Shown one piece after another: positions 41,503-50,262 of a stretch of 64,000 bases of DNA. The translations under genes were made by a program, and so were the position numbers. The stretch is taken from positions 115,447 to 179,446 of the forward strand of contig CABQGK010000005.1 of NCBI GenBank assembly GCA_902463725.1, in the 5' to 3' direction. The stretch is from an uncultured Sutterella sp. (GTDB taxonomy: Bacteria; Pseudomonadota; Gammaproteobacteria; Burkholderiales; Burkholderiaceae_F). Position 1 is the stretch's first letter; every line of letters starts with the position of its first letter. Under the pieces are notes generated by a model. The model saw nothing but the letters and a program-made list of their open reading frames with translations. It searched no databases and had not been told where the DNA came from.

Positions 41503-42300
41503 TTAAGCACGCTTATCGTGCTCGATCCAGCCATAGGCGGAATGATTGTGAATACTTTCGAAGTTTTCCGCCTGCACACGGTAGGCGAGCACACGTTCTT
41601 CCGCGTTCAGGGCGCTGGCCATATCACGGAGGATGTCTTCGACGAACTTAGGATGTTCGTAGGCGTATTCCGTAACGTATTTTTCATCGGCTCGCTTAAG
41701 CCGTGCCCAGAGTTCACACGAGGCACTCTGCTCGCTCATCGCAATTTGCTCCTCAAGTGTGAGTGCACTCTTGAGAATGAGCGAACTCGTTAAGTGCGAG
41801 CGCTGGTTATGTGCACCATATTTAGAGATTTCCTTGGAGCAAGGACAGAGGCTCGTCACGGGAACAAGTGTCTCTTGGCGCACTTCAAGTTTTCCATCGT
41901 TGGCGTTAGCAATCCAAGCCGCTTCATAATTCATGAGGCTCGTCAGTTTGCTCACTGGTGCTACCTTCTTCACAAAGAAGGGGAAACGGATCTCGATGGT
42001 GCCGCTCTGCGCGCCAAGTTGATCGAGCATTTCGCTCATCAACACTTCGATACGAGCCGCATCGAGCGGTTCGGTATGCGCTTCCATCAGAGCGATGAAG
42101 CGGGACATGTGGGTGCCTTTTTGATCGGCAGGTAGCGACACCGTCATAGAAACCGTAGCAACCGTATGCTGTGGACCATTGGGGGAGGCAATCACAACGG
42201 GCAAGGTAATGTTTCTTACGCCAACACGGGTAATGGCGATGTTACGCATGTCGTGCGAGGACTGCACGTCAGGCAGATTGATTTTGGTGTTGTTCTGCAT
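41503..42300 (-). CDS. folE2: GTP cyclohydrolase FolE2 (type IB)
   Basis: The 265-residue protein matches GCYH-IB: NLPDVQSSHDMRN at the start, MSRFIALMEAH, FPFFVKKVAPVSKLTSLMNYE, the metal-site segment VTSLCPCSKEISKYGAHNQRS, and C-terminal HPKFVEDILRDMA and ESIHNHSAYGW. It converts GTP to dihydroneopterin triphosphate, the first step of folate synthesis. FolE2 can use metals other than zinc and often replaces FolE in zinc shortage under Zur control, but I see no Zur box upstream, so it may be the only GTP cyclohydrolase. Single-gene unit with its own terminator. Confidence 0.95.
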   Translation of the reverse strand: MQNNTKINLPDVQSSHDMRNIAITRVGVRNITLPVVIASPNGPQHTVATVSMTVSLPADQKGTHMSRFIALMEAHTEPLDAARIEVLMSEMLDQLGAQSGTIEIRFPFFVKKVAPVSKLTSLMNYEAAWIANANDGKLEVRQETLVPVTSLCPCSKEISKYGAHNQRSHLTSSLILKSALTLEEQIAMSEQSASCELWARLKRADEKYVTEYAYEHPKFVEDILRDMASALNAEERVLAYRVQAENFESIHNHSAYGWIEHDKRA

Positions 42301-42688
42301 AACTTACTTGTACCGCGCGCCTCAGAGGCCCGTTCAGTGGCCGAGGCAGTTAGCGCGGGATATCAATAGGGTAGTTGAAGATGTTGCACTACAAGTGGGC
42401 GGGTCTAGCGTTTGCTGACAGTGTGTCAGACATAAAAAGACGGTTTACTAGACCACTCCTTCAATGTGGACAATATCTTACAAAAAGCTTGCAGGTTTCG
42501 GGGTAAAAAGGCTGTAACGATATCGAAAAAGCCAATCCTGCAAGTTACAATTTCCTTTAAGAGCGCTGGGGAATAAAGGGCTGAGTGGGTCTGTTGCGAC
42601 GCCTGTCGCTAGACCAATCTCAGGGAAACACCAGCAAAATCAAAGATTTTCAATCATATCAGAAATCAAAGAAAAGGCAGTCAGCGCT
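42301..42688. other. Divergent intergenic region with nested inverted repeats
   Basis: A 388-bp region between divergent folE2 and a membrane-protein gene. GGTCTAG (42402-42408) can pair with CTAGACC (42448-42454), enclosing a hairpin CTGACA-GTG-TGTCAG (42415-42429). GGTCTAGCG (42402-42410) is also a perfect reverse complement of CGCTAGACC (42607-42615). Near folE2, a GCCTC/GAGGC stem with inner GGCC arms lies in the presumed leader. No gene recognised. Confidence 0.4.
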
Positions 42689-43210
42689 ATGTCTAAAACC
42701 ATCATTGATTTGTCGCAGATGCACCCTGTGGTGCGTTTTGTCGTTTCACTTGCTGTGATAGGAGCCGCCGTCGCGTTGGTGGTTCTCCTACTACCCGTGA
42801 TTTTCGGCGTCATTGCAGTGATGGTGGTGCTTGGTCTCATTGCAGCGGCCTGGTTTAGCTATGCGGCGAAAAAACACCGTACGGGCTTCTCCTATGAACA
42901 GCGCTCTGATGGAACCTATCACTATCAGCAGTGGCGTAACGGTGAACGCGTGCAGGAAACGTCAGGCTTTGTGCGAGACCCTGAACGCGCTACCACAGCG
43001 AGTCAACTTCGTATCGAGGATGTAGAAGTGCTACAGGATGTTGGGCCAGCATCATCGAAGACGTCTCATGCTGCGTCGAGCACAGAGCGCTCAACCTCTC
43101 AGATGAGCGCCGAGGAGGCTGCGGCGCTCAAACGAAGTCGCGACTCTCTCAGCAGCGTCGACGACATTGAGGTCTTAGATCCGCACGAGACTAAAGAAGC
43201 GGGGAAATGA
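42689..43210 (+). CDS. Small membrane protein of unknown function
   Basis: I do not recognise this 173-residue protein. A short N-terminus is followed by a long hydrophobic region (about 14-57), enough for two membrane helices. A polar, Tyr-rich segment (FSYEQRSDGTYHYQQWRNGERVQE) and a low-complexity Ser/Ala/Glu tail with a repeated acidic motif (IEDVEVLQD and DDIEVLDPHE) follow. The C-terminal part is probably cytoplasmic. The last 20 bp overlap the end of the convergent cardiolipin synthase gene. Confidence 0.6.
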   Translation: MSKTIIDLSQMHPVVRFVVSLAVIGAAVALVVLLLPVIFGVIAVMVVLGLIAAAWFSYAAKKHRTGFSYEQRSDGTYHYQQWRNGERVQETSGFVRDPERATTASQLRIEDVEVLQDVGPASSKTSHAASSTERSTSQMSAEEAAALKRSRDSLSSVDDIEVLDPHETKEAGK

Positions 43211-44666
43211 GATAGGCCAAGCCTTCTTTGATGCGGCTAAGGAAGGGGCGGCGCTGCCAGTGTGTGGCATCGAGCACGTGACTCTGCTCGAGATATTGTC
43301 CGTGTAAGCGCCTGAGCGCCGCTAAGAACGATTCATCGAAAACCAATAGTGTCGTTTCAAAATTAAGGTGCAGGCTTCGGTTATCTAAATTCACCGTTCC
43401 AAAGAGCGCAAGCTCTCCATCAATACTCACGGATTTCGTGTGCAGGAGCCCTCCTTGGTAGAGGGCAATTTTGACGCCAGCGTCGAGCAACGCATCAAAA
43501 TGACGTCGTCCCGCCCAGACAACTGCTCGGTTGTTGCCTACCTCAGGCAAAATGAGCGTGACCTGTACCCCGCGTAGTGCTGCATTCTCTAGCCCCGTCA
43601 TGAGGGCGTCGTTGGGGACAAAGTAGGGGGTCGTTATCGTGAGTGAGTGGCGCGCAGCGGCAATACTGGCTAAAAGTAGGTGCAGATTAGGGTCGTGCAC
43701 ACCGTAAGGGCCAGATGGCACGACGACAATGCTTGCCTTACCGGGTTGCGCATGCTCTTGGGGCGGGCACTCGTGCTCAATCATGCGACGCATCTCGGGT
43801 GCAAGACACCAGTCTGTTTGAAAGATGCGCCACTGACTCTCGACCGCAGGTCCCTCAATGCGAGCCATGGCGTCAACCCAAGCACCGACGCGCGGGGCAT
43901 CCGCATACGCCATGGGATCAATGAGATTAAGACTGCCGGTGTAGGCAAGGGTTGTATCGATAATCACGCTTTTGCGATGTAGCCGCAAGTCAGCTCGTTG
44001 TAGCCCAAAGAGCCCCAGAAGTCGCATGGGCATAGCGGGGAGGATTTCCACCCCTGCGGCGAGGAGCGCCTTGGCGCGGTCGCTACTAAGAAAGGTACGT
44101 GATCCAAAGTCGTCTAAGAGCAGCCGGACGTGGACGCCGCGTTTGACGGCAGCTAAAAGCGCATCGGTAATTTGCCGCACTCGGCCCGTGTCTTCACAGA
44201 TATAAAACTCCATGTCGATGCTTTCTTTTGCATGCTCGATGTCATGCTGCAGCGCTTTCAGTACAGCGTCGCTTTCTGTGAGGAGTTCGATACGGTTACC
44301 TGTGGTGAGCGGAAAGTTTGACACGGTCGTAGCGAGGGTCAATAGTCCTTCGTGCTCAGCGAGCGAACGCGGCAGAGGGCCAGCGGGCAAGAGTGGATGA
44401 TGACAGGGCGCGAAAGCGCGCTCGAGATGTAGCGTGCGGTAGAGTTTGGCTCGATGCCGCCCGAGTGGCCGCTCTCCAAACATCAGATAAAGGAGAAAGC
44501 CTGCGTAGGGGATGACCGCAGTAATCAGAATCCAAGCAAAGGCGGAGCCAGGCGGATGACGTGTGAGCATGACGCGCAGGGTGACGCCGAGCACAATCGT
44601 GAGCTGCAGTAGCGCTGCGACGAGACTCCAAAGCGTAAACGCATGCAGTGTGGCAGTTTCTATCAT
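43191..44666 (-). CDS. cls: Cardiolipin synthase (phospholipase D family)
   Basis: The 491-residue protein has two N-terminal membrane helices (about 12-32 and 43-63, the PLDc_N region), then two PLD repeats with HKD motifs: HRKSVIIDTTLAYTGSLN (about 230-250) and HTKSVSIDGELALFGTVN (about 410-430). This is the ClsA-type bacterial cardiolipin synthase, which joins two phosphatidylglycerols at the inner membrane. Length is normal. It lies upstream of, and on the opposite strand to, the tRNA-tuf block. Confidence 0.92.
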   Translation of the reverse strand: MIETATLHAFTLWSLVAALLQLTIVLGVTLRVMLTRHPPGSAFAWILITAVIPYAGFLLYLMFGERPLGRHRAKLYRTLHLERAFAPCHHPLLPAGPLPRSLAEHEGLLTLATTVSNFPLTTGNRIELLTESDAVLKALQHDIEHAKESIDMEFYICEDTGRVRQITDALLAAVKRGVHVRLLLDDFGSRTFLSSDRAKALLAAGVEILPAMPMRLLGLFGLQRADLRLHRKSVIIDTTLAYTGSLNLIDPMAYADAPRVGAWVDAMARIEGPAVESQWRIFQTDWCLAPEMRRMIEHECPPQEHAQPGKASIVVVPSGPYGVHDPNLHLLLASIAAARHSLTITTPYFVPNDALMTGLENAALRGVQVTLILPEVGNNRAVVWAGRRHFDALLDAGVKIALYQGGLLHTKSVSIDGELALFGTVNLDNRSLHLNFETTLLVFDESFLAALRRLHGQYLEQSHVLDATHWQRRPFLSRIKEGLAYLISPLL

Positions 44667-44784
44667 CGGTAGAAAAATAAGCAGAGAGAAGCGTTTGAGA
44701 CTCAGTCTAGCGCGTCAGTCAGAGCCAAAACTTTCCAAAAAATAAGTATTTATACGTAATTTGAGTTTTTTTTGAATCACACCC

Positions 44785-44813
44785 TTGACGCATGCATTTC
44801 GATTGTGCATAAT
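44785..44813 (+). promoter_or_regulatory. Sigma-70 promoter of the tRNA-tuf transcript
   Basis: TTGACG (44785-44790), 17-bp spacer, CATAAT (44808-44813), with a TG just before the -10 (extended -10). The expected start is about 44820, some 11 bp before tRNA-Tyr. Confidence 0.8.
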
Positions 44814-44830
44814 TCAGTCTCTCTCGCTAC

Positions 44831-44916
44831 GGAGAGGTGCCCGAGTGGCTAAAGGGGGCAGACTGTAAATCTGTTGGCTTACGCCTACGATGGTTCGAAT
44901 CCATCCCTCTCCACCA
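44831..44916 (+). tRNA. tRNA-Tyr(GTA)
   Basis: An 86-nt class II tRNA with encoded CCA. The acceptor stem is GGAGAGG/CCTCTCC, the anticodon is GTA in a GACTGTAAATC context, it has a long variable arm, and TTCGAAT is in the T-loop. Confidence 0.97.
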
Positions 44917-45017
44917 GCGAAACTTTCGCTTAAGCGAATACAGCCGAGCGGAAGGACATCCAGTTGTCCGCAAGTGCAAGTGCCTGCGACAGCTCGCGTC
45001 ACCCGCTCATGAAGCGC

Positions 45018-45092
<75 letters not shown>

Positions 45093-45176
45093 CAAATTTT
45101 CCTTCCTTTTTCTTTAATCACTTCCAGTTCTTCTCCTCGTTGTTGGGGCTGGAACTCACTTGTTCAGGAGCCAAAG

Positions 45177-46367
45177 ATGGCCAAGGGTAAGTTTGAACGT
45201 ACAAAGCCCCACGTTAACGTGGGCACGATTGGTCACGTGGACCATGGTAAGACCACGCTGACGGCCGCTATTACGACGATTCTTTCGCAGCACTTCGGCG
45301 GTGAAGCCAAGGCTTACGACCAGATCGACGCGGCTCCTGAAGAAAAGGCTCGTGGTATTACCATTAATACCGCTCACGTTGAGTACGAAACGGCTCATCG
45401 CCACTATGCTCACGTTGACTGCCCGGGTCACGCTGACTACGTTAAGAACATGATTACCGGTGCCGCTCAGATGGACGGCGCCATTCTGGTTGTGTCCGCT
45501 GCTGACGGCCCGATGCCCCAGACCCGTGAACACATCCTGCTCGCCCGTCAGGTTGGCGTGCCCTACATCATCGTGTTCTTGAACAAGTGCGACATGGTCG
45601 ACGACGAAGAGCTGCTCGAACTCGTGGAAATGGAAGTTCGCGAACTGCTCTCGAACTACGACTTCCCGGGTGATGATCTCCCGATCGTCAAGGGTTCCGC
45701 GAAGCTCGCTCTCGAAGGCGACAAGGGCCCGCTCGGCGAACCGGCCATTCTGCAGCTTGCCGACACGCTCGACTCCTACATTCCGACGCCGGAACGTGCT
45801 GTTGACCAGCCGTTCCTCATGCCGATCGAAGACGTGTTCTCGATCTCTGGTCGTGGTACGGTGGTCACGGGCCGTGTTGAACGTGGCGTGATCAAGGTTG
45901 GTGACGAAATCGAAATCGTCGGTATCAAGCCGACGAGCAAGACGACCTGCACGGGCGTTGAAATGTTCCGTAAGCTGCTCGATCAGGGTGAAGCTGGTGA
46001 CAACGTCGGTATTCTTCTGCGCGGCACGAAGCGTGAAGAAGTCGAACGTGGTCAGGTTCTTGCCAAGCCCGGCACGATCACCCCGCACACCCACTTCAAG
46101 GGCGAAGTTTACGTTCTGACGAAGGAAGAAGGTGGTCGTCACACCCCGTTCTTCAAGGGCTATCGTCCGCAGTTCTACTTCCGTACGACGGACGTTACGG
46201 GTACGATCGAACTGCCGGAAGGCGTTGACATGGTGATGCCTGGCGACAACATTCAGATGACTGTCAAGCTCATCTGCCCGATCGCTATGGAACAGGGTCT
46301 TCGCTTCGCTATTCGTGAAGGCGGTCACACCGTCGGCGCTGGCGTGGTGGCTTCCATCATCGAATAA
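45177..46367 (+). CDS. tuf: Elongation factor Tu (first copy)
   Basis: I start at ATG 45177, giving MAKGKFERTKPHVNVG and 396 residues, the normal length; CAGGAG lies 6 bp upstream. GTPase motifs are GHVDHGKTT, the DCPGH switch II start, NKCD and SAKLA-type G5 (GSAKLALEG). Domains II and III follow. EF-Tu brings aminoacyl-tRNA to the ribosome. It is transcribed with the upstream tRNAs. The second copy at 62814 differs at only three synonymous bases in the shared length, all within the first 54 nt. Confidence 0.98.
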   Translation: MAKGKFERTKPHVNVGTIGHVDHGKTTLTAAITTILSQHFGGEAKAYDQIDAAPEEKARGITINTAHVEYETAHRHYAHVDCPGHADYVKNMITGAAQMDGAILVVSAADGPMPQTREHILLARQVGVPYIIVFLNKCDMVDDEELLELVEMEVRELLSNYDFPGDDLPIVKGSAKLALEGDKGPLGEPAILQLADTLDSYIPTPERAVDQPFLMPIEDVFSISGRGTVVTGRVERGVIKVGDEIEIVGIKPTSKTTCTGVEMFRKLLDQGEAGDNVGILLRGTKREEVERGQVLAKPGTITPHTHFKGEVYVLTKEEGGRHTPFFKGYRPQFYFRTTDVTGTIELPEGVDMVMPGDNIQMTVKLICPIAMEQGLRFAIREGGHTVGAGVVASIIE

Positions 46368-46369
46368 TT

Positions 46370-46398
46370 TTGCAAAGAGCCCAGCGATTCTGTATAAT
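46370..46398 (+). promoter_or_regulatory. Sigma-70 promoter of tRNA-Trp
   Basis: TTGCAA (46370-46375), 17-bp spacer, consensus TATAAT (46393-46398). Predicted start is near 46405, just before the tRNA. The promoter overlaps a 7-bp hairpin AGCCCAG/CTGGGCT (46378-46384 with 46401-46407) after tuf. That hairpin has no T-run. Confidence 0.8.
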
Positions 46399-46412
46399 CA
46401 CTGGGCTTCAGT

Positions 46413-46488
46413 AGGGGTATAGCTCAATTGGCAGAGCGACGGTCTCCAAAACCGTAGGTTGAGGGTTCGATTCCTTCTGCCCCTGCCA
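46413..46488 (+). tRNA. tRNA-Trp(CCA)
   Basis: A 76-nt tRNA with encoded CCA. The acceptor stem is AGGGGTA/TGCCCCT (one T-G pair), the anticodon CCA lies in GGTCTCCAAAACC, and the T-loop is TTCGATT. It lies between tuf and secE, as in most proteobacteria. Confidence 0.97.
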
Positions 46489-46499
46489 AAATTTAAGAG

Positions 46500-46532
46500 A
46501 GCCAAGCTGCAGACATTGCAGCTTGGCTTTTT
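46500..46532 (+). terminator. Rho-independent terminator after tRNA-Trp
   Basis: A perfect 12-bp stem AGCCAAGCTGCA/TGCAGCTTGGCT with a 5-nt GACAT loop, followed by TTTTT. It separates the tRNA-Trp unit from secE-nusG. Confidence 0.93.
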
Positions 46533-46676
46533 AGTATGGCGAAAACAAGTGACGTAAAAAAACACTGGTTTTTTGCCTCAAGTCTCGGGCATCTGCACTA
46601 AAATAATCAGTCTTTTTTATTGGATGCCGAGCGTGCGCTCTCCGAGGAGCCCGCTTCAATCTGGAATTCTGTCTCT

Positions 46677-47057
46677 ATGAATACCCAAAACGTTGAAACC
46701 GTGACAAGCAAGTCCGACATTGCTCTGGTGACGCTGGCCGTGCTGAGCGCGCTTGCGGGCGTGATCGCGTTTGCTCTCTTGTCCGAAGAATCCCTCAGCC
46801 TGCGTCTTGGCGTGTTGGCTGGCGGGTTGATTCTCGGTGTGATCCTCGCTTGGTTGAGCCCCTCTGGCAAGCGACTGCTTGCTTATGGTCGTCAGAGCTG
46901 GGATGAACTGCGCCGCGTGGTATGGCCCACCAAGAAAGAAACGCTCAACATGACGGGGCTGGTGATGGCCTTTGTTTTTGTGATTGCATTCTTCCTGTTC
47001 ATCTGCGATAAGCTCATTGAATGGGGTCTTTACGACGTACTGTTGCGTCTTGCCTGA
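46677..47057 (+). CDS. secE: Preprotein translocase subunit SecE
   Basis: I start at ATG 46677 (126 residues); an in-frame TTG at 46620 would add an atypical extension. Three membrane helices (about 17-38, 43-61 and 98-118) and the conserved cytoplasmic segment YGRQSWDELRRVVWPTKKETLNMTG identify SecE, the small essential subunit that clamps SecY in the Sec translocon. nusG follows after 16 bp. Because a terminator precedes the gene, its promoter should lie between 46533 and 46676, where I see an AT-rich stretch but no clean -35/-10 pair. Confidence 0.95.
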   Translation: MNTQNVETVTSKSDIALVTLAVLSALAGVIAFALLSEESLSLRLGVLAGGLILGVILAWLSPSGKRLLAYGRQSWDELRRVVWPTKKETLNMTGLVMAFVFVIAFFLFICDKLIEWGLYDVLLRLA

Positions 47058-47073
47058 GCGAAGGTGAAAGCCC

Positions 47074-47610
47074 ATGAGTGAAAATACAAAAAAGTGGTAC
47101 ACCATCCACGTGTACTCTGCTATGGAAAAGAGCGTCAAGAAGGCGCTTGAGGAACGCATTGCTCGCAGTGAACTCGCTGACAGTTTCGGTACGGTGCTGT
47201 TGCCCATTGAAAAAGTAAGCGAAATCCGCAATGGACGTAAGGTGACGACGGAACGCCGCCTCTATCCAGGTTATGTGTTCATCGAGATGGAGATGAATGA
47301 CGCAACGTGGCACCTCGTTAATTCCACGCCGCGCGTCATTGAGTTCCTTGGTAACAACAACCCCGTGGTGCTCTCGGAAGCGGAAGTTGCCAATATCCAG
47401 CAGATTGTGGAGACGGGCGCAGAAAAGCCGAAGCCCCGCGTCGAATTCGAAGTTGGCGAAGAAGTCCGTATCAAGAGCGGTCCTTTCAAAGACTTCAATG
47501 GTCGTATCGAAGAAGTGGACTACGACAAAAACCGTCTTCAGGTTTTCGTGTCGATCTTCAGTCGCGAAACCTCGGTTAACCTCGACTTCAAAGAAGTCGA
47601 GAAAATCTAA
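47074..47610 (+). CDS. nusG: Transcription termination/antitermination factor NusG
   Basis: The 178-residue protein has the NGN domain (KKWYTIHVYSAMEKSVKKAL...RRLYPGYVFIEMEM) and a C-terminal KOW domain (VGEEVRIKSGPFKDFNGRIEEVDYDKNRLQV). NusG binds RNA polymerase and links it to Rho or to the ribosome via NusE/S10. It follows secE closely. The promoter of the next unit, rplK, starts 19 bp after its stop. Confidence 0.97.
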   Translation: MSENTKKWYTIHVYSAMEKSVKKALEERIARSELADSFGTVLLPIEKVSEIRNGRKVTTERRLYPGYVFIEMEMNDATWHLVNSTPRVIEFLGNNNPVVLSEAEVANIQQIVETGAEKPKPRVEFEVGEEVRIKSGPFKDFNGRIEEVDYDKNRLQVFVSIFSRETSVNLDFKEVEKI

Positions 47611-47629
47611 AAAAGTTCGGCACTTTCAG

Positions 47630-47658
47630 TTGCATCTGATAAAAAAGGGTGCTATAGT
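47630..47658 (+). promoter_or_regulatory. Sigma-70 promoter of rplK (L11 promoter)
   Basis: TTGCAT (47630-47635), 17-bp spacer, TATAGT (47653-47658), followed by a GC-rich discriminator GCCCGAC, which is typical of promoters under stringent (ppGpp/DksA) control. Predicted start is near 47665. Confidence 0.85.
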
Positions 47659-47735
47659 GCCCGACTTTCTCACCCAATTTTGGGGAGCAGCACGCGCTTG
47701 CGTGCTGCATTTGCACCCAATAAGGAAACCATCAA

Positions 47736-48167
47736 ATGGCAAAGAAGATTATCGGCTTTATCAAGCTGCAGGTTCCTGCTGGTAAAGCCAACCCCTCGCC
47801 TCCTATCGGCCCGGCGCTCGGTCAGCGCGGCCTGAACATCATGGAGTTCTGCAAGGCCTTCAACGCGAAGACCCAGGGCATGGAAGCTGGTCTGCCGATC
47901 CCGGTCGTCATCACCGCCTATGCCGACAAGAGCTTCACCTTCATCATGAAGACGCCTCCGGCTACCATCCTTATCAAGAAGGCGGCCAAGATTCAGAAGG
48001 GCTCTTCGCGTCCGCACACCGACAAGGTGGGCAAGATCACGCGTGCTCAGGCTGAAGAAATCGCCAAGATGAAGGAGCCTGACCTTACCGCTGCCGACCT
48101 CGACGCCGCCGTGCGTACGATCGCTGGTTCTGCTCGCTCGATGGGCATCATTGTGGAGGGTCTGTAA
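47736..48167 (+). CDS. rplK: 50S ribosomal protein L11
   Basis: The 143-residue protein has the proline-rich N-terminus IKLQVPAGKANPSPPIGPALGQRGLNIMEFCKAFN and the rRNA-binding C-terminal half (TPPATILIKKAA...GSARSMGIIV). It is part of the GTPase-associated centre and needed for RelA activation. AAGGAAA precedes the ATG. Its stop overlaps the rplA start by one base, so L11 and L1 are coupled. Confidence 0.98.
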   Translation: MAKKIIGFIKLQVPAGKANPSPPIGPALGQRGLNIMEFCKAFNAKTQGMEAGLPIPVVITAYADKSFTFIMKTPPATILIKKAAKIQKGSSRPHTDKVGKITRAQAEEIAKMKEPDLTAADLDAAVRTIAGSARSMGIIVEGL

Positions 48168-48862
48168 TGGCTAAGCTTACCAAGCGCATGAAGGCTCTCT
48201 CCGAGAAGGTTGAAGCCAATAAGGTTTACGCTGCTCTTGACGCTCTGAAGCTGGTCAAGGAATGCGCAATCGCCAAGTTCGACGAATCTGTTGACGTGGC
48301 CATTCAGCTCGGCATTGATCCTCGTAAGAGCGATCAGGCCGTCCGCGGTGCTGTTGTGATGCCGGAAGGCACTGGCAAGACTGTCCGTGTGGCTGTCTTC
48401 ACCCAGGGTGCGAAGGCTGATGAAGCTCGCGCTGCTGGTGCTGACATCGTCGGTTTCGATGACCTCGCCGCTCAGGTTAAGGCTGGTGAAATCAACTTCG
48501 ACGTTGTGATCGCTTCGCCCGATGCCATGCGTGTTGTCGGTCAGCTCGGTCAGATCCTTGGCCCGCGCGGCCTCATGCCGAACCCCAAGGTCGGTACCGT
48601 GACGCCGAATGTTGCTGAAGCTGTCAAGAACGCTAAGGCTGGTCAGGTTCAGTTCCGTGTTGACAAGGCTGGTATCATTCACGCCCCGATCGGTCGTGCT
48701 TCTTTCGAAGCCGAACGTCTGCAGAAGAACCTTGCTGCCCTGATCGATCAGGTCAACAAGCTCAAGCCCGCTTCCGCCAAGGGTCAGTACCTTCGTAAGG
48801 TGGCTGTCTCCTCGACGATGGGTGTGGGTGTCCGTGTCGACGTTAGCACGATCAACGCCTAA
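48167..48862 (+). CDS. rplA: 50S ribosomal protein L1
   Basis: The 231-residue protein matches L1 throughout, including VDVAIQLGIDPRKSDQAVRG, GQLGQILGPRGLMPNPKVGTVTP and the C-terminal GQYLRKVAVSSTMGVGVRVD. It forms the L1 stalk at the E site. In E. coli, free L1 represses translation of the rplKA mRNA. I did not identify a specific L1 site here. Confidence 0.98.
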   Translation: MAKLTKRMKALSEKVEANKVYAALDALKLVKECAIAKFDESVDVAIQLGIDPRKSDQAVRGAVVMPEGTGKTVRVAVFTQGAKADEARAAGADIVGFDDLAAQVKAGEINFDVVIASPDAMRVVGQLGQILGPRGLMPNPKVGTVTPNVAEAVKNAKAGQVQFRVDKAGIIHAPIGRASFEAERLQKNLAALIDQVNKLKPASAKGQYLRKVAVSSTMGVGVRVDVSTINA

Positions 48863-49277
48863 TAAAGCGCGTCTACTCCGTTGACTCCGGAGTTGCTTGG
48901 AGCGCCGCATACGCTTTGCGTCGCGGCGCACTTGAGTAAAAATAGAGTCAAGATTTTAGAGACCGTGAGGTCTCGAGGGCTTTGGGTGGTGCATGTAACC
49001 CTTCTCTTTATGAGGGGCTCATGCAACCGCTGTCAAAGACCGCTGGAAGCCAAGGGCGACAGCCAAAGCTGCCGCGCGGCGCTTTAATCATCTTGGTTAG
49101 ACAAGATGTCCAGCGCAGACGGTAAACCGAAGAGAGATATTGCGTTGTGTTTTCTAACCGTTTCAACTTCAGGTTCTTGGAGTTGGGCGTTAAAAATCAG
49201 CCAAAACTCTCAGAAGTATGCCGGTTAGTTAGAAACCGGTGTTCAGTTCGCTGAACACCTCTGAGTGGAGCCAGACC
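48863..49277 (+). promoter_or_regulatory. Structured leader of rplJL (candidate L10 leader)
   Basis: A 415-nt non-coding region between rplA and rplJ. Hairpins include GCGCCGC/GCGGCGC (48902-48929, with inner ACGC/GCGT), CATCTTG/CAAGATG (49089-49108) and GGTGTTCAG-TTCG-CTGAACACC (49238-49259) just before the ribosome-binding site. CCGGTT (49221-49226) can pair with AACCGG (49234-49239), which overlaps the last hairpin, so the two may be alternatives. L10(L12)4 autoregulates this operon in bacteria by binding such a leader. Exact binding site not assigned. Confidence 0.65.
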
Positions 49278-49808
49278 ATGGGTCTTAATCGTCAAGACAA
49301 GGCTGCTGTTATTGAAGAAGTGAGTGGCTACGTTGCCAACGCTTCTGCAATTATCATCGCCGAATACCGTGGGCTGAGCGTTGAGGCCGTCACCAAGCTT
49401 CGTGCTGATGCACGCAAGAATGGTGTGACGTTGCGAGTTGTTAAGAACACGTTGGTTCGCCGCGCCATCGAAGGTACGGGTTTTGCCGGACTTGCTGACC
49501 AGTGCTCTGGTCCGTTGGTCTATGGCTTCTCGGCCGACCCTGTTGCTGCTGCCAAGGTTCTCGTCAACTTCGCCAAGGACAATGAGAAGCTCGTTCTCAA
49601 GGGTGGTGCGATGGCTAACTACGTCATGGACGTTGAAGCCGTTAAGAACCTCGCCTCGATGCCGAGCCGCGAAGAACTCCTTGCCAAGTTGATGGCCACG
49701 ATGAACGAGCCGATCGCGAAGTTCGTCCGTACCATCAACGAAGTCCCGGCGCGCTTCGTGCGTACCGTGGCTGCCGTGCGCGATGCCAAGGAAAAGGCTG
49801 CTGCCTAA
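49278..49808 (+). CDS. rplJ: 50S ribosomal protein L10
   Basis: I start at ATG 49278 (GTGGAG 7 bp upstream), giving MGLNRQDKAAVIEEV and 176 residues, the normal length. VAEYRGLSV-like AEYRGLSVEAVTKLRADARK and VVKNTLVRRA are typical of L10. Its C-terminal helix holds the L7/L12 dimers on the stalk. rplL follows after 49 bp. Confidence 0.97.
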   Translation: MGLNRQDKAAVIEEVSGYVANASAIIIAEYRGLSVEAVTKLRADARKNGVTLRVVKNTLVRRAIEGTGFAGLADQCSGPLVYGFSADPVAAAKVLVNFAKDNEKLVLKGGAMANYVMDVEAVKNLASMPSREELLAKLMATMNEPIAKFVRTINEVPARFVRTVAAVRDAKEKAAA

Positions 49809-49857
49809 TTTATCTTTTTTAATTCAATCAAACACTACGTAATACGGAGCTATAAAA

Positions 49858-50238
<381 letters not shown>

Positions 50239-50262
50239 TTTTGCTTGCAGACGCTTTGAGAT

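Noticed and set aside
45156..46328. Antisense frame across the whole first tuf (repeated in the second at 62700-63965)
   Set aside because: It mirrors the tuf codon pattern exactly and appears at both copies only because the genes are identical. No independent evidence of coding.
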